Shown here: piece after piece, positions 18,668 through 25,580 of the stretch
Layout: each line of letters begins with the position of its first letter
Position numbering within the stretch: position 1 is the stretch's first letter
Assembly (NCBI RefSeq): GCF_023822005.2
Contig: NZ_CP098806.1
Location: 2,046,001-2,110,000 of the forward strand
Reading direction: 5' to 3'
Source: Dyadobacter fanqingshengii
Lineage (GTDB): Bacteria > Bacteroidota > Bacteroidia > Cytophagales > Spirosomataceae
Length of the DNA: 64,000 bases
Made by a program: the position numbers and the translations under genes
The notes under the pieces: generated by a model
What the model saw: only the letters and a program-made list of their open reading frames with translations
Database searches by the model: none
What the model was told of the DNA's origin: nothing

Positions 18668-19504
18668 ATGGATTTGTTAAAAAATTATCAAAAGAAACTG
18701 TTTCCCTACGCATACAACATTTTGGGTTCAGCAGAAGATGCCCGTGACGTTGTCCAGGATGTCATGCTCAAACATCTGACAACGCAGGATCAGGCGGTTG
18801 AGAATGAAACGGGTTATCTGATCCGAAGTGTCGTCAATCAGTCCATCAATCTGAAAAAGAGGAATAAGAAAACGGTCAGCGAAAGCATGTGGCTTCCCGA
18901 GCCTGTGGAAATGACGGACACGAACATGATCAGGGACGAAATCCTGTCCTATTCAATGCTGGTGCTGCTGGAAAAACTGGGACCTAAGGAGCGGGCCGTT
19001 TTTATCCTGAAAGAGGCATTTGATTATTCCCATCAGGAAATCGCGGAAGCATTATCATTCTCCGTCGAAAATTCCCGCAAACTTTTAAGCCGCGCCAAAA
19101 CGCTGTTGAAAGATGTAGCCGAACCTGTGAAAGCCCCAACCGCGCTTCCTGCGAATTATTTGCAGAACTACATGCACACCATTAAGAACGGGAATGTTGA
19201 ACACCTTGTCGAAATGCTGTCGAACGACATTATTGTGCGCACAGACGGTGGCGGTAAGATTAAGATTGTGAGCGAATTGACTGTCGGTGCAAGCAATGCT
19301 GCTGAGCTGATGCTTTACGTTTACAAAACTTATCAGCACGCATTCACGATTGCATACCGCGAGTTGAACCATCAGCCTGCCATACTATTTTATAATGATG
19401 GGGTTTTGGTAAACTGTCAGATTTTCGAAGTTGAAGATTCCAAAATCAAGCAGATCTATTCCGTTGTTGATCCGGATAAACTCAATATTATGATCCGTTC
19501 TTAA
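18668..19504 (+). CDS. ECF41-type sigma factor with C-terminal SnoaL-like domain
   Basis: This RNA polymerase sigma factor of 278 residues has sigma-2 (residues 8-70), sigma-4 (about 95-150) and a C-terminal SnoaL-like extension (about 160-278). It carries the ECF41 signatures: WLPEP at 75-79 in the sigma2-sigma4 linker, DGGGK at 193-197, and DPDKL at 268-272, where the family has NPDKL. ECF41 factors have no separate anti-sigma factor; the extension controls activity. They usually activate a single adjacent gene. A matching promoter lies 6 bases downstream of this gene, in front of the ABM-like gene. What signal it senses is not known for the family. Confidence 0.93.
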   Translation: MDLLKNYQKKLFPYAYNILGSAEDARDVVQDVMLKHLTTQDQAVENETGYLIRSVVNQSINLKKRNKKTVSESMWLPEPVEMTDTNMIRDEILSYSMLVLLEKLGPKERAVFILKEAFDYSHQEIAEALSFSVENSRKLLSRAKTLLKDVAEPVKAPTALPANYLQNYMHTIKNGNVEHLVEMLSNDIIVRTDGGGKIKIVSELTVGASNAAELMLYVYKTYQHAFTIAYRELNHQPAILFYNDGVLVNCQIFEVEDSKIKQIYSVVDPDKLNIMIRS

Positions 19505-19510
19505 ATTTTT

Positions 19511-19537
19511 TGTCACGTTTTGGAAGGCTGGATTGTC
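19511..19537 (+). promoter_or_regulatory. Candidate ECF41-dependent promoter
   Basis: TGTCACG (19511-19517) and TGTC (19534-19537) are separated by 16 bases. The published ECF41 target promoter is TGTCACA at -35 and CGTC at -10 with about this spacing, so each box differs by one base. It sits between the sigma gene and the small ABM-like gene, where ECF41 targets are usually found. Confidence 0.6.
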
Positions 19538-19569
19538 ATTCCATTTAAATAACCAAAACAGACAAAAAC

Positions 19570-19887
19570 ATGATAGTCGTAAAAGTTTCTTACACCGTGG
19601 AAGGTGCGTATGTGGAAAAGAATCAGGAGAATATTAACATTTTTATGGAAGACTTTAAAAAGCTGAGCGGCAACGACTTTCGCTATAATGTCTATCTGAT
19701 GAATGATGGCCAAACTTTTGTTCACCTGTCTCATTTCAAAAATCCGGACATTCAGAATAAGGTCCTTAATGTGCCAAGTTTTAAGGAATTTCAAAAACAA
19801 AGGGATGAAAGTGGCCTGAATAATTCGCATAAACTGGAAGAATGGAGTTTTTTAGCAGCAACAACAGACATACTTAACGAGCCTTAA
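19570..19887 (+). CDS. Small ABM-like (dimeric alpha-beta barrel) protein, probable ECF41 target
   Basis: This is a 105-residue soluble protein with no signal peptide or cysteine. The pattern of two strand-helix-strand units (MIVVKVSYTVE, ENINIFMEDFKKL, YNVYLMNDGQTFVHLSHFKN, SFKEFQKQRDESGL, EEWSFLAA) resembles the ABM / ferredoxin-like dimeric barrel superfamily, whose members act as small monooxygenases or isomerases. Similarity is by pattern only. ECF41 genes are normally linked to a carboxymuconolactone decarboxylase, oxidoreductase or epimerase gene; here this protein fills that place. A strong terminator follows its stop by about 40 bases, so it forms a monocistronic unit. Confidence 0.7.
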   Translation: MIVVKVSYTVEGAYVEKNQENINIFMEDFKKLSGNDFRYNVYLMNDGQTFVHLSHFKNPDIQNKVLNVPSFKEFQKQRDESGLNNSHKLEEWSFLAATTDILNEP

Positions 19888-19929
19888 TGTTGCCAAAAGT
19901 TTAGCCGTTCATCGGCAAATTTGTATTTT

Positions 19930-19967
19930 TGCTGTCGGATACGCCTGCTGTATTCGACAGCATTTTT
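19930..19967 (+). terminator. Rho-independent terminator after the ABM-like gene
   Basis: A 13-base-pair stem (19930-19942 with 19950-19962, one G-T pair, loop GCCTGCT) is followed by five T residues. It ends the ECF41 target transcript. A TATTTTTG box (19924-19931) overlaps its left edge and could be a -7 element for the next gene. Confidence 0.85.
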
Positions 19968-19970
19968 ACA

Positions 19971-20783
19971 TTGAAAGTATCCCGATCTCTTGTGTTAACC
20001 CCCTCAACATTACCCGCAGATAGTTTTTTCACGCCCTTTGAAGCGTTTGGTGCGGCATATTCCTTGCCAGCCAAATTTACATTCCCGTATAATAACGACC
20101 CGCATCCGGTTAGTTTACTAGCGGCTGAAATGCTCCAAGCGCATCTGGAAAGTCAGCAGGATTGGGAACATAACTTCGGGTTGTCCGATGATTCAGAAAA
20201 TGTAATTGGCAAAATGTTTGGCGTGCTTGTGGTCGAAACGGAGCACGCGCAGATTGGATATATATCCGCGTTTTCGGGGAAGCTCGCGGGTGGAAATCAT
20301 CACGCCAAATTTGTGCCTCCGATTTTTGACGGCGTTGCAAAAGATGGTTTCCTCAATGCGGGAATGACCGCGCTCTCGCAGATGAATGATGAGATAAAGA
20401 CGCTTGAAGCGCATGAAGATAAGGCATTTGAAACACACATTACCCAGCTGAAAATAATACGTAAAAAGCATTCTGTTTCTTTGCAGAACGCGATTTTTGA
20501 CCAATACAATTTCCTTAACCAGGCCGGGGAACAGAAAAGTCTGCGCGAAATATTTGCGGATGCTTCGTACAAAAATCCACCCGCAGGCGCCGGTGAATGT
20601 GCGGCCCCGAAATTACTGCAATACGCTTTCCAAAATAAAATGAAGCCGCTCGCCCTGGCCGAATTCTGGTGGGGAATGTCCCCCAAATCGGAATTCTGGA
20701 AACACGGCCATTTTTATCCTGCATGCCGCGAGAAATGCGCACCCATTCTGGCACATATGCTTAGTGGCTCGCAACCACATTAG
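19971..20783 (+). CDS. RluA-family pseudouridine synthase N-terminal domain protein lacking the catalytic domain
   Basis: The protein matches the N-terminal half of the large RluA-type pseudouridylate synthases, which are about 550 residues. Matching segments are FFTPFEA, LPAKFTFPYNNDPHP, GKMFGVLVVE, SAFSGKLAGGNHHAKFVPPIFD, and AEFWWGMSPKSEFWKHGHFYPAC ending in PILAHML. In the family the RluA catalytic domain follows at once. Here the frame stops five residues later and the next 80 bases hold no remnant. There is also no in-frame ATG: TTG at 19971 or GTG at 19992 are the only starts after the terminator. It is either a stand-alone domain protein with unknown RNA-binding role or a truncated, decaying gene. 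Confidence 0.7.
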   Translation: MKVSRSLVLTPSTLPADSFFTPFEAFGAAYSLPAKFTFPYNNDPHPVSLLAAEMLQAHLESQQDWEHNFGLSDDSENVIGKMFGVLVVETEHAQIGYISAFSGKLAGGNHHAKFVPPIFDGVAKDGFLNAGMTALSQMNDEIKTLEAHEDKAFETHITQLKIIRKKHSVSLQNAIFDQYNFLNQAGEQKSLREIFADASYKNPPAGAGECAAPKLLQYAFQNKMKPLALAEFWWGMSPKSEFWKHGHFYPACREKCAPILAHMLSGSQPH

Positions 20784-20865
20784 CCCCGGCCCCACCTCAG
20801 CGAATTTGTAAATGCTAAACATTCCGAATGATTACAGTTAAGCGCGCAATTGCTGTCCTGTATAA

Positions 20866-21771
20866 TCACAGCGGAAAAATCTGGCTGGCTACCTGGTAAG
20901 TGTTTGCATGTGCGTTCAGAATCGTTCTTAGCTGAGGAGAATAGCCGCCCCCCATGCTGCATTGCACCGGGATGTTGTGCTTTGCGGCAATTTGCAAAAC
21001 CATTTCATCCCGATGCCGGCAACCTTGCACGGTGCAGGACATACGTCCGATTTTGTCCGTTTCCAGGATGTCTACCCCGGCTTGATAGAAAATAAAATCG
21101 GGCCGGACTTGTTCGACCAGGTTAGGAAGTATTTCTTTTAAAAGGCGCAAATAAGTGTTGTCATCCGTCCTGTCATCCAATGCCACGTCCAGGTCACTTT
21201 TTTCCTTTCTGAACGGATAATTATTTTTTCCATGCATGGAAAACGTAAAAATGCGCGGCTGATCCGCGAAAATATGGGCCGTTCCGTTTCCCTGGTGCAC
21301 GTCGAGGTCGATGATGAGCACTTTTTTTGCCTTTTTATGATCGATCAGATATTGCGCTGCCACGGCCTGGTCATTGATCATGCAGAAACCTTCTCCAAAA
21401 TCCCGCCCTGCATGATGCGTGCCGCCGGCAATATTGAAGGCGATGCCGGTATCCAATGCTTTGAGCGCGCCTTGCACCGTTCCATTTGCGATCCGCAGCT
21501 CACGTTCAGCTAATAATGGGGTTTGGGTAAAACCGATGCGCCTCATTTCCTGCTGCGTCAGTTTTCCCTGCGCAAATCGATCCGCATATGCACGGTCATG
21601 GACCGCGTATACCGCTTGCATATCCACAGGTTCGGGGCTGAAAAAATCAGTATGTTTCGCAATGCCTTCCCGCAGCAATTGCAACGGGAGCAGCTCGTAT
21701 TTATCCATGGGAAAACGATGCCCCTCCGGCACCGGATATTTGTATATGGGGTCAAACGCAATTGGAAACAT
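20866..21771 (-). CDS. Histone deacetylase-like amidohydrolase
   Basis: This zinc-dependent deacetylase of the arginase/deacetylase fold has 301 residues. The catalytic His pair is His119-His120 in GGTHHAG. Zinc ligands Asp157 and His159 lie in DLDVHQGNGTA, with a third Asp in FYQAGVDIL. Bacterial homologues (AcuC, polyamine deacetylases, HDAC-like hydrolases) remove acetyl groups from lysine or polyamines in the cytoplasm. It lacks the extra loops of polyamine deacetylases as far as can be seen. It lies 6 bases downstream of the DUF1810 gene, so the two may be co-transcribed; no functional link is known. Confidence 0.92.
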   Translation of the reverse strand: MFPIAFDPIYKYPVPEGHRFPMDKYELLPLQLLREGIAKHTDFFSPEPVDMQAVYAVHDRAYADRFAQGKLTQQEMRRIGFTQTPLLAERELRIANGTVQGALKALDTGIAFNIAGGTHHAGRDFGEGFCMINDQAVAAQYLIDHKKAKKVLIIDLDVHQGNGTAHIFADQPRIFTFSMHGKNNYPFRKEKSDLDVALDDRTDDNTYLRLLKEILPNLVEQVRPDFIFYQAGVDILETDKIGRMSCTVQGCRHRDEMVLQIAAKHNIPVQCSMGGGYSPQLRTILNAHANTYQVASQIFPL

Positions 21772-21777
21772 GCAGGG

Positions 21778-22197
21778 TCAATTATGGAGGATTTCGATGG
21801 TTTTCCGATCCGGCTTGCCATCAAAATATTTATTCAAAACTTCCTGAAAAACGGGATCTGCATTTCTGACCATACTAAACAATGTCATACTGGACCGCAA
21901 CTTCAAATCATCCGGCGTGCCCATGATCTGGTTCGCTGTCTTGCCCTCCACAGCCAATATTGCCTTTGAAATCTCAATTAATCTTTTTCCCAGCACCGGA
22001 TGTTGAAAATAACGGTTTGCCTGTTCCAGATCCTCAATCGCAAAGTGCACAGAAGTGCTGCTCATTCCCAGACCCGTTATCTGCGGAAAAACATACCATA
22101 TCCAATGTCCCTGCTTCCTGCCCCTCGTTATCTCCGCCAAAGCCCCTGCATAATCCCGCTCCTGCGCAGTAAGGAATTTATTCAAGTCTGATTCCAT
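21778..22197 (-). CDS. DUF1810 family protein
   Basis: This small soluble protein has 139 residues from the ATG at 22197. The family pattern is clear: LNKFLTAQERDYAGALAEITRGRKQGHWIWYVFPQI, then LGMSSTSVHFAI and GTPDDLKLRSSMTLF. DUF1810 members resemble E. coli YccB-like calpastatin-annotated proteins, and their function is unknown. The frame could extend to an ATG at 22287, but the extra 30 residues are not conserved-looking and 139 is the usual length. It sits between the HDAC-like gene and the Abi gene on the same strand. Confidence 0.88.
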   Translation of the reverse strand: MESDLNKFLTAQERDYAGALAEITRGRKQGHWIWYVFPQITGLGMSSTSVHFAIEDLEQANRYFQHPVLGKRLIEISKAILAVEGKTANQIMGTPDDLKLRSSMTLFSMVRNADPVFQEVLNKYFDGKPDRKTIEILHN

Positions 22198-22308
22198 TTG
22201 TTTGATTTGTTGTTTGTTGGTTGTTTTCAAACAAAAGCTTGCCAGGGGATAATAACGAAGCTGCTTTGTCAATTCGATATTGCTCATCGACTTGTATTTT
22301 CCAAATGG

Positions 22309-22989
22309 TCAAACGTCCAACAATTGATCTATGCTTTCTTCAACATTATCAATTCCAGCAAAGAACGGAAACAGTTCCGGGTCAATCCACTCGATCATTT
22401 TATACAAATTGATTCTCATAGCAAGGGCATGCGAACAGTCGATATGATTTGCATGAAAACAGAGTGGTTCGCAATGATTTACCCTGTTTCGAAAATTCCT
22501 GATCATTTCCAGCCTGCCATAGATGCTCGCGCGGTTCTCGATAGACGGCTTATGTTTAAATACCTTTATCGGCTGACCTTGCAATAATCGGTAATGCGCA
22601 GGCTCGAAGATGGCAGTCCAAAAACCGAATGTCTGATCAGAGACTATCTTGGCATTCGTTATTGGTAATCGGGCCTTTCTCGACTTATTTTCGACAGCTT
22701 CCACACATTTCCGAAGGTAGAAATTAGATTTACGAAGCGATTCATCACTCATAAATCCAAGCTTTTCATTAATAATCCAGTTCCTATCCATGAACAGCTC
22801 CCTTAAAATGGAATCGATACTATTTCGGAGGACCACCTCAAACTGGCTTATTAATGGATGGAATGCTTTCGACAGCGCAATATTTGCATGATATAAATTT
22901 CCGGCTCGCTCGTGGTCATTTCTCCCGGCTAGTAAATATCTATCATATCTCGGCTTGGATAAATACTTGTCTCGTAAATTAATTTTCAT
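22309..22989 (-). CDS. Abi-family protein with a HEPN RNase motif
   Basis: This 226-residue protein has the layout of the Abi_2 / Abi-like family of abortive-infection proteins. These belong to the HEPN superfamily, and many of them are RNases. The HEPN signature R-x4-H is Arg167 to His172 (RNRVNH), preceded by ASIYGRLEMIRNF, which is typical. An N-terminal YDRYLLAGRNDHERAGNLYHANIALSKAFHPLI segment matches family helices. The stretch is AT-richer by eye than its neighbours, which fits acquisition. It sits beside a toxin-antitoxin fossil. No partner antitoxin gene is adjacent, so it may act alone or be an orphan. Confidence 0.82.
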   Translation of the reverse strand: MKINLRDKYLSKPRYDRYLLAGRNDHERAGNLYHANIALSKAFHPLISQFEVVLRNSIDSILRELFMDRNWIINEKLGFMSDESLRKSNFYLRKCVEAVENKSRKARLPITNAKIVSDQTFGFWTAIFEPAHYRLLQGQPIKVFKHKPSIENRASIYGRLEMIRNFRNRVNHCEPLCFHANHIDCSHALAMRINLYKMIEWIDPELFPFFAGIDNVEESIDQLLDV

Positions 22990-23229
22990 GGAATTTTGGA
23001 ACTTTTGCTAAAAGGTGTTTTGTTTGCAACACGTAGGCCTGGTCAAGCCTCTTTCCTTCGTGGAAACGTAACCAGGTAAAGTTTAGGGAGTTCTCAACGG
23101 AGCTCCTTTTTTGTTTTAACTCCCCTGTTGCTGCATTCATTTCAACCATCCGCTTCTATTTGTTAGTGTGCAATTCAGTAATCTTCACACACGAATATTC
23201 CAAGTATTAGATCCGAAAACAAGCTCTGC

Positions 23230-23470
23230 TCAGACGTTATAAGCGTAGCTGATATTTTTTTCAGCCGTATACAGTACGGGTGTTCCCACGGCATTCCAAC
23301 GACCGCCATGTAAGCGTGCGCCTTCTCCTGATTTGTCGTAAATATATAATGGATTGGCAATCCAAATCAGCGATTTTTTGGATATCAGACTTAATAAAGT
23401 GAATTGGTGCAAAACCTTCGAGGCCTGGATTTGGAGCGTTCCACCAACCTCCCCCACAGAAACTTTCTTC
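23230..23470 (-). pseudogene. Fossil of a RES toxin / Xre-ParS antitoxin junction
   Basis: Two overlapping minus-strand frames carry recognisable pieces. At 23470-23363 the frame reads GGGWWNAPNPGLEGFAPIHF, then IKSDIQKIADL. This matches the C-terminal toxin-binding region of Xre/MbcA/ParS antitoxins (W-N-x-PNPxLxGxxP). At 23355-23233, in the next frame, SGEGARLHGGRWNAVGTP followed by VLYTAE is the N-terminal core of RES-domain toxins, ending at a TGA. The order, antitoxin then toxin, is the normal one. The antitoxin HTH part and most of the toxin are missing. The rest of the 22990-23534 gap holds nothing else I recognise. Confidence 0.72.
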
Positions 23471-23534
23471 GCATTCATACAACCTTTTCCCCTTATTGCG
23501 GCCTCTTTGAATTGAGTACACTAAAAAACAATGT

Positions 23535-24044
23535 ATGACATCTGAGGCGGAGCTTATTTCAGGATGCCTTTTACATGACCGGATTGCACAACGGCAATTG
23601 TATGACCGCTATAAAAAAGCGATGTATACGCTTGCTTACCGCATCACTGGTGATTTTGACGATGCCAATGATGTGTTGCAGGATGCATTTATGGACGTTT
23701 TCAAACATTTGAGCCAGTTCCGCGGCGACGCGGCACTCGGGGCGTGGATCAAGCAGATCGTTATCCGGAAATCTACCAAAAAGAAAAAGATTGTGGTCTG
23801 GCAAGATCTGGATGAGTATGCGGGTGAAATCATTGATTGGAACGAAATCGAGATCAATACGGCGCACCTGGAAACGGCTGTCCTTTCATTGCCGGACGGC
23901 TTCCGCACCATTTTCGTGCTGGCAGAAGTGGAAGGTTACACGCACAAAGAAATCGCGGTAATGCTCCACATTTCAGAAGGAACCTCCAAATCGCAACTGT
24001 TTCATGCAAAAAGAAAGCTGCGCAGCATGCTTTCACCAAAATGA
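23535..24044 (+). CDS. ECF-type RNA polymerase sigma factor
   Basis: This 169-residue sigma-70 family factor has only regions 2 and 4. Sigma-2 spans about 10-80, with YDRYKKAMYTLAYRITGDF and DANDVLQDAFMDVF. Sigma-4 spans about 110-165, with LPDGFRTIFVLAEVEGYTHKEIA and the recognition helix ISEGTSKSQLFHAKRKLR. Its stop overlaps the start of the next gene (ATGA at 24041-24044), which encodes a one-span membrane protein. This is the usual layout of an ECF factor with its anti-sigma factor. It is not linked to a FecR/TonB-receptor cassette. Confidence 0.92.
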   Translation: MTSEAELISGCLLHDRIAQRQLYDRYKKAMYTLAYRITGDFDDANDVLQDAFMDVFKHLSQFRGDAALGAWIKQIVIRKSTKKKKIVVWQDLDEYAGEIIDWNEIEINTAHLETAVLSLPDGFRTIFVLAEVEGYTHKEIAVMLHISEGTSKSQLFHAKRKLRSMLSPK

Positions 24045-24625
24045 CCACCACTATGGAAAAAAACAAACATACATTGAAAGGCGCCTTGACCAAACTCCCG
24101 CATTACTCGCCGGGCGAAGGTGTATGGGCATCCTTGAACCAGGAACTGAACGAGTTACCATTGAAAACGGCAGCACATTCTCTGCCGGAATATGAACCGG
24201 ACGAGCAACTTTGGGAATTGATCGCGAAAGGGCCGATCAACAACAGAATGGCTTATTTCTGGCAGTATGCAGCCGCAGTGATTTTGTTAATGGGCGTTGG
24301 CGGAGTTTGGTTCATAGGAAAGAAGTCCGGAAGACAGATCGCTTTCAGGCAGGAAACAGTCGATGAGCGATTGCAAGCAAGTGCCGATCAGGTTACGGAT
24401 CAACAATATGAAAAGCTCAAAGCTTACTGCGAAACGGAAACATTGATCTGTGCCAGTAATGATTACAAAAGATTGCAGAACGAATACGAAGATCTGGTAA
24501 ACGCGGCGACGCAATTGCAGCAAGCCATCGGCGAGTACAATGCGGAACCCGACCTGGTGCGCCAGTTTGCAAACATTGAACAACAAAAGGCCGAAGTGTT
24601 AAACGAAATGGCCAAAATGATATAA
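24041..24625 (+). CDS. Probable membrane anti-sigma factor
   Basis: This is a 194-residue protein from the ATG at 24041, coupled to the sigma gene by a 4-base overlap. The cytoplasmic N-terminus has two similar short units, LPHYSPGEGVWASLNQEL and LPEYEPDEQLWELIAK. One membrane span lies at about 72-92 (AYFWQYAAAVILLMGVGGVWF). The C-terminal part outside the membrane is a charged, probably coiled-coil segment from about 105 to the end. No zinc-binding HxxxCxxC anti-sigma motif is present. The role is inferred from topology and position; it could instead be a structural membrane protein. Confidence 0.72.
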   Translation: MTTTMEKNKHTLKGALTKLPHYSPGEGVWASLNQELNELPLKTAAHSLPEYEPDEQLWELIAKGPINNRMAYFWQYAAAVILLMGVGGVWFIGKKSGRQIAFRQETVDERLQASADQVTDQQYEKLKAYCETETLICASNDYKRLQNEYEDLVNAATQLQQAIGEYNAEPDLVRQFANIEQQKAEVLNEMAKMI

Positions 24626-24635
24626 TTCCAAAAAC

Positions 24636-25526
24636 ATGAAACGAGCTTTTTATCTCAAATTACTATTGATTGCGATGCTTACGGCTGCCTTCACGGACGC
24701 CGCACTGGCCCAGGGCGTTTTGCAGGTCGCAACCAAAACCATTGAAAAAAACATACCGTCGCCCGCCATACGCACACTGCATATTAACGCGGAAAAAGCC
24801 GACATTGAACTCACAACCTGGGACAAATCGGAAATCTCAATTGTAATGGAACTGTCGGCGAGGCATCCCGAAAAAAACACTGCGGCGAATGATCTTTCGA
24901 AGCTCCAGTATATCGCCGACCGTAGTGGTAAAGATTATTTCCTGCGCAACTACATTGTCCTGAAAGATGGTGAAAGCAAGCCCGTCTCCAATCTACGGGC
25001 ACGTTATACTATCCATCTGCCCGCGTCCTGCGCAGTGGATCTGAAAAATTCGTTTGGCACCATTACATTAAAAGGATTAACAAACAGCTTGCAGCTGAAA
25101 GCCGATTTCTGCATTACAAACCTCGTCGAAATCAAAGGAAAAGGACAAATGCAAACCTCGTTTGGCGAGCTGAAAGGAAGTGAAATCTCAGGTGTTTTCA
25201 CATTTACAAGTGACCATACCAAAATGTCGCTAAAAAGCATTGCCGGCGTCATCAAAGTCGATGCCGTTTATGGAGATATCGAGCTGTTCCCTACCAGCGG
25301 GCTGACGAGTTTGAATATCAAATCCAAGAAAGCGGAAATCACATTACAGACCAAGAACTGGCAGCATTTCGATTACACCATTCAAAGTGCCTATGCAAAT
25401 ATGAAACTCCCGAATGGTTTTAAATGGAAGCGCAACACAGCGGATTTCAAGGAAGCATTTTTTTCCAAAAACCAGCTTGCCAACGTGGATATAAATGCGG
25501 AGTTCGGCCATGTGACTATAAAGTAA
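24636..25526 (+). CDS. Exported DUF4097-like beta-strand repeat protein
   Basis: This 296-residue protein has a cleavable signal peptide ending in ALAQ near residue 26. The rest is a regular run of short beta-strands, such as IRTLHINAEKADIELTTWDK and VDLKNSFGTITLKGLTNSL. These resemble the right-handed beta-helix of DUF4097/DUF2807 head-domain proteins, common in Bacteroidota cell envelopes. It starts 10 bases after the anti-sigma gene, so all three genes form one operon ending at the terminator at 25525. The ECF factor may respond to an envelope signal that involves this protein; this is inference. Confidence 0.75.
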   Translation: MKRAFYLKLLLIAMLTAAFTDAALAQGVLQVATKTIEKNIPSPAIRTLHINAEKADIELTTWDKSEISIVMELSARHPEKNTAANDLSKLQYIADRSGKDYFLRNYIVLKDGESKPVSNLRARYTIHLPASCAVDLKNSFGTITLKGLTNSLQLKADFCITNLVEIKGKGQMQTSFGELKGSEISGVFTFTSDHTKMSLKSIAGVIKVDAVYGDIELFPTSGLTSLNIKSKKAEITLQTKNWQHFDYTIQSAYANMKLPNGFKWKRNTADFKEAFFSKNQLANVDINAEFGHVTIK

Positions 25527-25556
25527 AGAGAAGCCACATTACGCGGCTTCTCTTTT
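25525..25556. terminator. Bidirectional terminator between convergent genes
   Basis: A perfect 11-base-pair stem, AAAGAGAAGCC with GGCTTCTCTTT, encloses a 9-base loop. Its A-run and T-run flanks let it act on both strands. It serves the DUF4097-like gene on plus and the TonB receptor on minus. Confidence 0.9.
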
Positions 25557-25580
25557 GATATGAACCTTAAAAAAAACTCC

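Noticed and set aside
23836..24040. Upstream extension of the anti-sigma frame
   Set aside because: The extra residues are the out-of-frame shadow of the sigma gene; the ATG in the ATGA overlap is the logical start.
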